Assembly (NCBI GenBank): GCA_905221605.1
Contig: CAJNDS010001824.1
Span: 426,548-490,547, forward strand
DNA from: Symbiodinium natans
Lineage: Eukaryota; Sar; Dinophyceae; Suessiales; Symbiodiniaceae
Direction: 5' to 3'
DNA length: 64,000 bases
The position numbers and the translations under genes are program-made. The notes beneath the pieces were generated by a model. That model was not told the origin of the DNA and ran no database searches. It saw nothing but the letters and a program-made list of their open reading frames with translations. Positions 18,536-28,479 of this stretch are shown here, piece by piece. Numbering within the stretch: position 1 is the stretch's first letter; the number at the start of each line of letters is the position of its first letter.

Positions 18536-20818
18536 CTAAGACTCTGGCCAGCCATGTTGCAGCGCCTGCATGGCTCTGGGCCTCTCCTCGGGGGTTTTTC
18601 CTCGGATGTGGCGCTGTTTTGGTGAGGGGATTGTGAAGCCTGACATCTCGCACACCACCAAAATCCTATGCAGTCTCGGCGTCTCAACATTGACGACACC
18701 AGATCCGTGAGGAGCTGCCTGAATGGCTTCACAAGTATGGCCGGCACGCGCCACACGAAACGCTAGTACTGGCCCTAACCCGAAGCCTAACCCTAACCCT
18801 AACCCAGTACTCGGAACCACGTCTGCTCGCGGTTCGGGCTGCATCCCTGTTGGAAACAGCTGCCACGGCGGCTGGCTGGAGATCGTCCGCTGTCCGACCT
18901 CCTGGGGATGCCCGTTGCACGCCCAGCTGCTGCGAGCCTTGCGAGCCTACAATGCCTGCAATTCTGTGCAGCCGTGTAAGGTCCGTCTAGATGATGCTGG
19001 CTTGGATATCTAAGGAATCTAAGGCTAAAAACCCGCGGCTCCTGCACGCTTTTGGCATGCACCTGCGGGACACAGTGCACTCTTCACATCTCGTGCCTGT
19101 AGGGGCAGCCACTATTCGAAAAACTTGGCAGCACGCCGGCCTGGAAAATTCCAGCCACGGCGTCCGGACCAGAGCGCGGCACGCGGGCTGCAAGCAGTTG
19201 GAAGAAGACCACACCCAGTGAAAAAATGTCCTTGGCTGCGGGTTCACCCCTTCAAGTCCTACGACGGCACGCTTATCCCTCAGCTGAAATGCAGCTTGCC
19301 GACACCCTGCGGTTGCCAGCGATGCCTCTTCCATGTTTCAGGAGGGATGTAACCTGCGTAAGAACTGAAACTTGGATGCTTCATGCTTCACCAGGGGTTG
19401 CACACCCAGCCTGGCGTGCCGCTGATGCCGGTGACTTTGCTGGAGATGCTCTGCGCCAGACCGAAATCTGGCACGAGCTCTCTCTCACCTCCTCTTCGTG
19501 TTCTTCGTCTTCTGCCATGGTCATGTCACTGTCCCTCCATCCCTTCTCGTCTCATCCTGTGCCCCGCGGGGGCCTCTTCTCACCCAAGCTCAACATAAAC
19601 CCCTAACCGTGTAACTCGCCCACCTATGAGAACAACTTCTGGATTTGCAAAGTCATCGTGGCGAAGCATTATGTTTGGCTCCTTGATATCCTGAGCAGAA
19701 GCCAAAGGCATCACCCTTATATACACTGTACAGAATCAGGGCCCATACCCAGTAATCACTCCATGCAGCCGGGGCTCACAATGCATCTGGGCCTCCCGGT
19801 GCAAGTAGTCCAGACCTGGCGAAGGCATGGCTGCAACTTTAACTTCCGAGGTGCCTGCATCAAGAAGACAAGTGCGCCTTGCAAACATTGCTTGAAAATT
19901 TCTCGCCACCAGCTTTCTCGCATCTCAATGCCCTTGTCCTCGACACAACAAAGCTGAGCCAGAACTCACCCCGCACGTCACTGCCAGGTCTAATTCATCA
20001 ACAGCATGCTGCCCAAGGGTCGTAAGCTCGCTTCGCAAGCTTGGTGAGGTCACCCCCAAAGTACCTTTCGTTTGCTTGTGAAAACACTTGTATGTCGATC
20101 TAAAACAACATGCATTAGCCGCTTTCCTTTTTAGTTGCCTGTCTCGACATCATGCACTCCAATTTGTGAGCTTCACAGAGTGTTGCGCTTTTGTACCAGT
20201 TTGCATACAACTTGTGGACATTTTCAAGCCGCTCTACAAACGAACGACTGTCGATGACGTGTCCTGGTCAAGTCAAGAACTGTTCAGCTTCATTCATTCA
20301 TGTTATCATCCACAAATGTCAAACGGATCGCACCCCCAACACGCCCGATCCCTGTGACGGTTGACACGTTTGGATTCGAGGACCCGAAACTGTCTCGTTT
20401 TGAGATGTTTTGCTGGCTACGCGGCTTGAAAAGACAGCAGCTGCTAAGCATGACGTCACATTCACGACTACATACAGCATCCATCTTCTTCATTCTTGTT
20501 TAGCTGGATGACGAGCGGCTGCACAAACGATACAGTCTGCCGATTGCTGCAGCACGACCCCTGCCAGATCCTGACTAAATCACCAAAGACGGAAGCGCGC
20601 GTGGTCACGGTTCATTGACCAAGTAGAAGAAATCTTGATCGTGGAAGGCTTCATAGGTCCTGCCATGTTGAAGGATCGCACATAGCTGCTCACGGTGTGC
20701 AGGCTGACGTCGTGAGTTCTAAGCGAACAAGTTTCACGGCATAGGCCCAGTCCTTGCCACGTGCACATTATCGAACTCTTTCATTCGGTGAAACTCGTCC
20801 TTAGCTGCGGGAGTTCGC
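18536..20818 (-). CDS. Serine/threonine protein kinase, 5'-incomplete multi-exon gene
   Basis: Twelve exons were joined by frame and AG acceptors: 20753-20818, 20609-20659, 20022-20064, 19878-19938, 19778-19815, 19624-19690, 19411-19467, 19306-19353, 19141-19235, 18846-18901, 18676-18718, 18536-18586 (stop TAG). All phases agree. Read in order they give a C-helix region (DEFHRMKEFDN), hinge (TYEAFHDQDFFYLVNEP), GGDLTKL, catalytic loop HCDIKEPNIML, DFGLA, activation segment SGTPGYIPPE, DIFSLGVVFFQLL and a final RPRAMQALQH helix. This is the CDPK/CaMK-like style of dinoflagellate kinases. The Arg of HRD is Cys. The glycine loop and ATP-binding Lys must lie in upstream exons that I did not find. 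No EF-hands follow the kinase domain. Donors are GA (5), GC (3) and GT (3). Confidence 0.88.
18783..18806 (-). repeat. Short CCCTAA (hexamer-type) repeat in a kinase intron
   Basis: Three or four CCTAAC units, the TTAGGG-type hexamer, instead of the heptamer seen elsewhere. They lie within the intron 18719-18845. Confidence 0.8.
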
Positions 20819-22040
20819 CTGGAAAACAAATTAGGGGCTTTTGGTAAGGACTTCATGGGCGCACGCAAAACCCTTAAAGTTACTACATGTTAATTGCGGT
20901 CTTTCAGGCGGTCCACTTTCCTCTTCCACAATCCTGTCTCACCAGGTGGAAACAGTCTCAAGGTATTAGATGACAGGGTTAATTCTCAAGATAGAACTTT
21001 GTAAACCTTGGAAATCCAGTATGATTATTAGAGGGGCTCTATTGGGAAGAGCCGGTTAGCGCCAGGCGAATTGAGTGCAGTCTGGGCGTCCGCCTGCCTT
21101 CTGGAGCGTCTTTCTGTCTTTTTGTTGCGGGATTTAGGGCCCCCTGCGCAGTTCGCGCCCCTGTTCGGGTATAGAGAGGACTCAAGAAACAACAGAGCGA
21201 GGTGTGTAAAGCCTGCTCGCACGGGGTGATGGAAAGACTGAACCAGCCCTGCGCAGTGCGCGCGCGCCCCGGAGGTTCTGGCTGAGACTATATGATGTGT
21301 TCTAATTATAACCCCCAAGGCTGCGCGTGCATCGTCACCACCCCCCAGTTTGCCGCCGAGCTGGTGACTTCGGCTTGCAGTAGCCGGTTGGCTTCCGCGA
21401 CCCCCGAAAAGCTTTACTTCTTGCCAAAACTTGCCCTAGCCACCGGGGAAAACTTGCCCTGCTCAGAGCTGGCTCTACCCCTCTCTTCTTGTTCTTCTCC
21501 TCATCATGCTCAAGGGGCCCTGTGGCATTGCGCCCGCACACTACAGGCTTGGTCTTGCTCTTTCTTTCGTCCTGCTCTCTGTATATCTCACTCTTGACAT
21601 TGTCTCAAAACCATAGAAGTTACCCAGGTACACCTGCCCACAGTTGAAGCAAGTGTCAAGAATCTCTTGCAAACCTGAGAGGGGTGTTGCCGTCATCCAA
21701 GGTCGTGCACAAGCCAATGACAATCGAGGCCCCCCACCTCCAGCATTCGAATTCCTTTTGCTGTAGAACTTGATGCAGTACGACGGGCCGCTGCTGTAGC
21801 CGCCTCAGCTCTCATCACGGCACAGGGCGTCGTCAACCTTCCTACAGTTTTTTTTACAGTAGTGCCACCATCCGGTCCGCAAATGCCAGTGGAGCGCATG
21901 CCGTACAGTAGTCAAGCCAGGAGGTGGCTTCATCCTTCTTGGCAAGATACATGATGCCTCGGCGTAGGGGGCCACATTTCCAGCCACAACCCTTCTTTTG
22001 AGCAACCTATTGTGCATGAGCATTGTAGCTGGGAAATCCT
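20819..22040 (-). CDS. Unassigned exon-like segments upstream of the kinase
   Basis: Minus-strand segments with protein-like composition: NRLLKRRVVAGNVAPYAEAS (about 21955-22015), VKKTVGRLTTPCAVMRAEAA (about 21795-21850), LQEILDTCFNCGQVYLGNFY (about 21610-21670) and NATGPLEHDEEKNKKRGVEP (about 21475-21530). No domain recognised. They may be 5' exons of the kinase gene or another gene on the same strand. Sequence between 20819 and 21300 shows nothing convincing. Confidence 0.3.
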
Positions 22041-22301
22041 GCCTTGGCCGCCTCGGCCCAGTTCACGCACAACCGTGTACCCACCGTCCTGGGGCACCGA
22101 GCAAAGCTCTAGTGCATGGACGTGACTTTAACATACCAGAGTGCGAAAACCCACCTCAAGCGTCCGCGCCGGGAAGTTGTCAAACTTCGCAGGGCCGGCT
22201 AGGGACCAGCGCCATTCCAACAAGGTCTTCTTCACCATGACCCTCCTGGGCCCCAGCATGGCCCAGCCCCATAAAATTGGCAAGCCCTTTGCCACTACTA
22301 C

Positions 22302-22398
22302 TTGGGATGTTCCCCTTATACGAATAGTCCATAGGGATTCTAATAGGGGGTACTATAATCCCTATTACGGACTGTCAGTATAAGGGGGAACATCCCAA
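22302..22398. mobile_element. MITE with TTGGGATGTTCCCC terminal inverted repeats, copy 1
   Basis: 97 bp. The left terminus is TTGGGATGTTCCCCTTATAC (22302-22321). The right terminus is its inverse with one extra G (22378-22398). Flanked by ACTAC at 22297-22301 and 22399-22403, a 5-bp duplication. The interior is also partly palindromic, so the whole element folds. No coding capacity. Confidence 0.85.
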
Positions 22399-22699
22399 AC
22401 TACCATCATTGCAGCAGAGTGACACCTCCTCCAAGCTCAGGCGGCCACTGCCCGTGAAATCAAAGCTGGAGAATGTCTCTGGAAGGCTGCCTGGGGACAA
22501 GGCGCACGATCAAGTCTTGCAACCACGACTGTGACAGGAATTCAGCGCTGCTTGCAGCAGATTCTGCCTGCACTCTGAATGCTGCAGTGGTGCTGAAAAG
22601 GAAGTCTGGAAGCTCAAAATGCCGAGCCTGTGCAAGCAGAAGATGAATTCAGAACCTCTCACACACTGAGATCACAACTCGCATTTTCATACTTAAGGC

Positions 22700-23110
22700 C
22701 CCTCAAAAAACACTAAACCCCAAACCCTGAAGCCTTTTTTTGAATCAAGACTCTGAACCCGAAACCCTAAACCCTGAAGCCACACCAAGTTGCTGCGCAT
22801 TCCGAGGCCAAGAAGCCAGGTCCGCCGTCAAACCGATGGCCTCACCGAGGCTCAGTGACCTGCGGTCGGCAGGAATTTTGGCGGTTTTGATGGACTCAGG
22901 GTTTAGGGTTTAGGGGCTTTTCCCGTCACATGCCTCGGCCTCAGCACGGGTTCAAAAAAAGGGAAAGTTTAGGGGTGTAGTTAGGGGTTTGGGGGTTTAG
23001 GGTTTAGGGGTTTTTGTTGCCATCTGCCGGTCTAGGGTCTAGGGTTTAGGGTTGTGGGTTGTAGGATTTAGGGTGTTTTGCCACCTGGTGGCTGCGGGTT
23101 TAGGGTTGGC
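22700..23110. repeat. Scattered degenerate telomeric tracts
   Basis: CCCTAAA-type units (22705-22780) and TTTAGGG or TTTAGGGG units (22895-23105). They are interrupted by TTTTGCCACC-type modules that also border telomeric repeats at 3584, 16325 and 16494. Confidence 0.75.
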
Positions 23111-23233
23111 TGACACCTGTGCGGCCTATGCGCCACTCCGAAAGGACAAGTCGCTGGAGACTGAGAGGGGACGCAGGCAGCCAAGTGGAGCAGGTTGAGT
23201 TAGTCTTGGGGTCCCCCTTTTTAAGGGCCCCTT

Positions 23234-23334
23234 TTGGGATGTTCCCCCTTATCCTAACACTCCCTTTTCAGCGATTCTAGTACCCCTATGGTAATCTCTA
23301 CTAAGGACTGTTAGAAACAGGGTGAACATCCCAA
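23234..23334. mobile_element. MITE with TTGGGATGTTCCCC terminal inverted repeats, copy 2
   Basis: 101 bp. Left end TTGGGATGTTCCCCCTTATC, right end AGGGTGAACATCCCAA. Same family as 22302-22398. GGCCC occurs on both sides (23226-23230 and 23335-23339), but three extra bases separate the left copy from the arm, so the duplication is uncertain. Confidence 0.75.
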
Positions 23335-23646
23335 GGCCCATGCAAAGGGACATGTAACTACCCAGTTTCGAGACGTTAGGGCTTCGGGTTTGCTGAAGGA
23401 AGTGTTTTGGGGTTTGCCTGCCTACCTGCCCCCACCACTGCAAGGCACACCACTCTGCGACCCCATTCAAGATAGCACGCCTTCAACAAGGTCGAGAGTC
23501 TAGAGTTAAGGCTTGTGGCCTCAAAGGGTTTAACTAGGCTAGCTTCATAATAGTTTGAGAATCGTGTACTCTCTCACCACTCGGATATGTCCGCACATCA
23601 TCGCACATCCAGCGATTCCAGCACATTGGCCAGGGGACCGGGCCAT

Positions 23647-24010
23647 TTACTCTTGCTTAGGGGCGGAGGCCTCTGCAATGCCTACACGGGCTTCGGCTTG
23701 AAGCCAGGAACTGCCCCGAAATGCGTGCCTCCTGCCCAGCTTGTCCTTGCCGCTGGCGTGGCGATGGAAGAAGAACATGACCTTTGTGTTCCGTAGCAAC
23801 CTGCCAGCCATAGCAGCAACGGCCGACTTCCAGATGAATTGAAGCGGTCCATGGCGGCCCTGCCTCTGCTGCAGGCAGCGGTCGATCGCCTGCAGAATTT
23901 GCCCATTGAAATCCGGCGTCTCGGCCACATGGCTGGTGTTCATTGACCTCCCGCTTGCAAGGCCTGAAGATTGCTGCTTTAGATGGTTGCATGTTACTTG
24001 CGGAGTGTCC
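23647..24010 (-). CDS. Unassigned exon-like open frame
   Basis: From ATG 23943 the minus strand reads MNTSHVAETPDFNGQILQAI and continues about 98 residues with amphipathic, basic and Phe-rich segments (NTKVMFFFHRHASGKDKL). An AG acceptor lies just upstream of the ATG. No family recognised. Confidence 0.35.
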
Positions 24011-24278
24011 GCTTGGCGGTTGAGCGGAGTTGTTTAAAACGAGGGCCTCTTTTGGGAGATCCGTCTGAGAAAGGATTCCTGGCATAAGCTTGCCCTTTCT
24101 TGGAACCTGTGTAGACCAACCTCCCATGTGTTGAACGAAGCCCAGGGGTTGGATCACACAGTAGCTGCTGCTCAGTAATCACATCCCATATTTGAAGTTG
24201 CCTTTATGTGGCTCTTGTTTTAGCATGATTCGCTACTGCCCAGTTGAGGCTTGAGCCTACAAACGTGCTGCTTGGGAG

Positions 24279-24599
24279 TCACACATCAGCCACACATGAC
24301 CCCACCTCCCTCCTTAGAGCACGGAACACAAGCCACTCAGCTATGGGCAAAGTCGCAGCGGTTTCCCGCTGGCATTGCTGGTGATACTTGAGGTTCCTCC
24401 AGAATTGGGAACTTAACTCAACCATCAGTTCGCATCGATCACGCCAGCCGAGCGCCTGTCTCCCAGCTCCAACTTGCAGACCAAAGAAGCTTGCGGGACG
24501 ATCAGCAGGCTTTGTGCCTGCTTTGCGGACACCGCAATCAGCATGCATCCGCCATTTTGCTGCGGCACCTACGCAAAGCTGCTGGGCACCTGACCTCAC
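24279..24599 (-). CDS. Unassigned exon-like open frame
   Basis: A minus-strand frame with convincing protein composition in its second half (DRCELMVELSSQFWRNLKYH, then TAATLPIAEWLVFRALRREV). No domain recognised. It may belong with the exon at 23647-23943. The interval 24600-25150 shows nothing identifiable. Confidence 0.35.
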   Translation of the reverse strand: MRSGAQQLCVGAAAKWRMHADCGVRKAGTKPADRPASFFGLQVGAGRQALGWRDRCELMVELSSQFWRNLKYHQQCQRETAATLPIAEWLVFRALRREVGSCVADV

Positions 24600-25150
24600 C
24601 CCGGGAGCATAGCTTTACAACGGACTCGGCATCACCGTGGTCGCTTTGCCACTGTCCTCGACCACGAACACAGCGAACAGGCCTAGTCTGTTTGCTAAGC
24701 GCTTCTGGTTGAGAGCATCTTTGGCACTAGTCATCCTCCCCATCGAACCCCAGGTGATATACTCGCGGCATCTTACGGTGACCAGCGTCACGCGTGCACA
24801 GTTCGGAACAGTTTTTCAACGCAGCGCTTGGCGATGCTTCCGACAGCCCCACTGCCCGCATATCTGGGAACCCGTTAAAGATTGTACACTGAACTACTGG
24901 ACCTCAATCTCGCCGCTGTAGCCTCACAGCACGGTACACATGTTGCACGACAGACAGCACGGCTAGACTACGCGGTACAGCTACCTCTGATGATGGCCCT
25001 AAGTTGCTACTGCGCTCAGAGCAAAGTTGTACGATTCTGCCTAACTCAAGATATGCGGGCTGGAGTTTAAATTAGCAAAGCATCGCAACGCTGCACAGTT
25101 TGGTGATGCAGACGGGCGACCGCACTTTGCAATGTTGTGTACAGGCCAGA

Positions 25151-25421
25151 AGCACGGCTGGCGATGATTCCACGCGAGCACGATTGAGACCAAAAGCACG
25201 GCTGGCGATGATTTCACGCGAGCACGATTGAGACCAAAGGCATGGCTAGCACGGCTTGCGGTAATTCAACGCGAGCACGACTGGGATGTAAATGAAAAGC
25301 ACGGCTGGCGCTAACTCCACGCGAGCACGATTGAAACCAAAAGCACGGCTTGCGGAAATTCACGCGAGCACGACTGAGATCAGAAGCACGGCTTGCGGGA
25401 ATGTCACGCAAGCACGATGGA
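25151..25421. repeat. Diverged tandem repeat, 36-54 bp unit
   Basis: Six units, each starting AGCACGGCT(G/T)GCG and containing CACGCGAGCACGA. Unit starts are near 25151, 25195, 25249, 25299, 25343 and 25386. Spacing and sequence vary too much for a CRISPR array. Confidence 0.85.
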
Positions 25422-25904
25422 ACCAGGTACAATGGAAACTGTGTGACTGCAGCTGTAGTTCGCAGAACGCGCTGAACTGTGACAGCATGTTCTGTGCCTG
25501 CACGGCTTAGCGAAAAAACACCAACAAATCAGTGAATTCCAAGCATGTGCTTTGGTGGCCCCAAATAGCACAGCAAGCCAGCATTTTCACGGCTCCGTGC
25601 AGGCCAAGGGAAGTCATGCTGCTACTGTCATGCCCAAAACTCTGGCCTAAACAAGCCTGACAGCTTGACTCATGACGAAGACGATGACTTTGTCAGTGTG
25701 CCAGCAGGCACTGCCAAACACAGCATCAAGCCAGCAAGCAGGCTGGGGCATCGCCCGCAAGACTTCCGCGAGGGACCAACAGACCCACAAGGGCTCTGTG
25801 GGCTGGTTGAGTCTGGGGATCATAGAGCCATGGCAACCCAGAACAGCTTCACAAGAGCTCTTGTGAAAGGTCTAGTTGGTTCCATGGATCTTTCTACACC
25901 CGAT

Positions 25905-27250
25905 TCAAATTATGCGGGCAGTCCCTGCGCCCATGGCTTCCGCCGCCGTTAAAGCAGCGTCCTGGCGGGGGGGGGGGGGGGCGGTGGCGTCGAGCCTGCT
26001 TCCGGCTCTCACATAGGTGTTCTCACCTTCCCAGCCCGTGCCTCGCAAGCCTTGGCTGGGATTCCAAGTGCTGCGAAAAACCTGGCCTTCCGCCAGATGC
26101 GCACGGTTGCGCATCTCTGTGGCCTGCATGACGGGTAGCAGCAAGCATGTCCTCCAACCACGGAGTTGTTGCTGGGCCTGCTTGCTAAGCGTTGGAAGCG
26201 CTTCCGAGAGGGGATGCGTTCAGCTGCGGCGTCGAAGCTGTCATAGTTGGCGTGGCTGTAGCAGCCGCTGGTGCTGACTCTGGCGTTGCACCTGTACTTG
26301 ATGCTTGCTCAATTCAAGGCACTTCCTCAACCATCGAGGGTGCAACCTGTGACTAGATTGACGTCGGCACTGGAACGGCGTCTGCTTCTGAAGCGGTGCT
26401 CGGCGCTTGCTCCACCAAAGACGGAAGCCCAACCGGCTCGAGTGATGTCACAACCGCAGCTGCGCCTCCAGACACATCAGGCGCGGATCTCGGCGGAGCG
26501 GCCAAGGCTTCATCATAATGCGCCCGAATTTGTGCGAAAGCCGCGATGGCCTGTTCTGGATTGCTTGCGGCCAGGTCCACGAACTGTTGGATCAACGATG
26601 ATCAACGAGGGGGTGGACGGTGCAGCTGGTGGCATGTAGGAAGGTCCGGCCCCTTCACCGTCGACACGTTCCCAGCCTCTCTGTCGAAGTGGAAGCTTGG
26701 CGTTGTTGTCTGTTGATCGCTCGCTGGGCTTTCCCAGGATGTGGTCTCCTTTTGCTTTTGGGCAGTTGCTGGGGCTGGGGATGGTGTGGAAGCTGCAGCT
26801 GGGCATGCTGGGTCCCAAACCTCCGGTCATCCCCGTCCTGCCATGCTTCAGTCTGAACAGAGCCTGCACAAACAGAACTGACATCTTCCTCGCTATTCGC
26901 CATGGGTACAGACGATGGGAGCAGCTAGCCGTCCGACTGGGAGGCAAGGAGTGCTGCCGAGCACAGGGACGCTCGCTTGGCAAATGGCTGCCATGCGAGG
27001 CATGCCGAACATCACAGAAGCCCAAGGTGAGGCAAGAGTGTGCACGAAAGCCCAGCTGCATCACACCCTTTGGCCTGATGACGAGAGTGGAGCCGTCAAC
27101 AACGACTTTGCTGCTTGCTGCAAACAGCGCGCCTTGCGTTGCGGCAACCCGTAGAAAATCAACCGCTCGGGACTCTTCTGAGGCCGCTGGCTGCCACTTC
27201 ACCTCAGCGGGCGCGGGCATGTGACGCCTGCTGCTGCATCTCAACATCAC
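25905..27250 (-). CDS. Unassigned multi-exon gene, probable
   Basis: Several minus-strand segments look coding: PAPAEVKWQPAASEESRAVD continuing to KVVVDGSTLVIRPKG (about 27030-27220), a Gln/His/Pro-rich piece (about 26700-26850), IQQFVDLAASNPEQAIAAFA with a long Ala/Ser/Val tail (about 26360-26590), and LLPVMQATEMRNRAHLAEGQ (about 26030-26140). Composition suggests a low-complexity protein with one helical segment. No domain recognised and joins not resolved. A 15-base G run lies at about 25969-25982. The stretch 27300-28470 holds open frames on both strands but nothing I can assign. Confidence 0.35.
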
Positions 27251-28479
27251 ATGTGTGCAGCGCAAACAGAATCCAGCGGCTTTAAGCCCTGGACTGTCAG
27301 CGCCCGCCTGTCGACATGCAGGCCATGACCGGATCAAAGTACAAACAACAAGCGCCACAAGTGCACGATGTTGCGCGGATGCCTCTGAAGCGATGCCTTT
27401 GGAGAAGGATACCTGCGTGGAAGGTATTCACTGGTGAATGCTATAGCATTCCTTGTGCCTGGCATATGAAGCCAAGCTGCATACAAGATCAGGCCTCTGC
27501 CTACGGCTGCCCACTTGTCCTGCCGGAAGAAAAGGGCGAAGCTTCATGGTACACGGGCATGCTCGCACGTTATCGGACAGCTATCCCTCGCCCCACGCTG
27601 CTCCCGCCCACACATCCTCGGATTCCGCCACAAGTAGCCGAGCCTGGGAGCATCGCTGGACCACCTCAACACTCGCAAGATCTTGGAGGGTGGCACGGCC
27701 GCTTTCCTCCAAAGAACCCTGATGACAATCCGCAAAATAGGCACACGCTGATGTTTTGGCCCTTGCGAACATGGTGGCTGCTTCCTCGTCGCTTTTTCAA
27801 AAGTCCACCATCTCCCACTAATGTCCAAGAGTGCGCACTGGCATCGTAAGCATATTCTCAGGTTAGAGTCAGAGTTGCAACATGGGAGAATCGCATTATC
27901 AATCAGCAGATGCCATGCACATGTAGCAGTTGCATCACATCGTCTCTGGGAAAAGCCCACGGGTGCTCCCAGGAGACCCGGTTCGAACCATGAATTTGCA
28001 TGCTTCTGGGGAAAAATAGCTTAAATGCGGGGGCCGAGCCCCTTATCGCCGGCAGGAGAAGCATGTCAGGTAAGACTGAATCAAAGGCGCTCGTGAGCGC
28101 TGCGTTTGTGCAAGCGAGGCATAGCATGGCTAAAGGCCCTGCCTACACACGCGTGTACTGTCGCTTCAAAGCGTCAACTATGGAACCTGCGTCAGGCCGC
28201 AGCGGCGTACTGACCTCAACTGACCGGGAACAGCAACCACACCACATCACACCCACTCGCCGACTGACGCAGATAGAGCATGCCTACACAACAATGGCAG
28301 GCTGAGCACGATGAGAATGAAGTGCCGCGGTTGCTTCTTCACCTTGGGATGGCGCTTGAACTCCACTGTGGCGACAAACGCCACTTAGGAAGGCCCCAGA
28401 CAGAAGCCTCATGAATGATTTGGGTCCATATCAGCCATATATAGCCACATCAGGACCCGTAAACATGAGAAGGGCCCAC

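Noticed and set aside
20713-20766. A minus-strand reading GKDWAYAVKLVRLE that looks like the kinase ATP-binding lysine motif
   Set aside because: It is in the intron between two exons whose frames join perfectly without it, and it is preceded by an in-frame stop. Judged a coincidence.
25151-25421. CRISPR array
   Set aside because: Units vary in length and sequence, there are no constant repeats with unique spacers, and the organism is a eukaryote.
27950-28000. A tRNA-like GGTTCGAACC box
   Set aside because: No matching A box, acceptor stem or anticodon arm could be placed around it.
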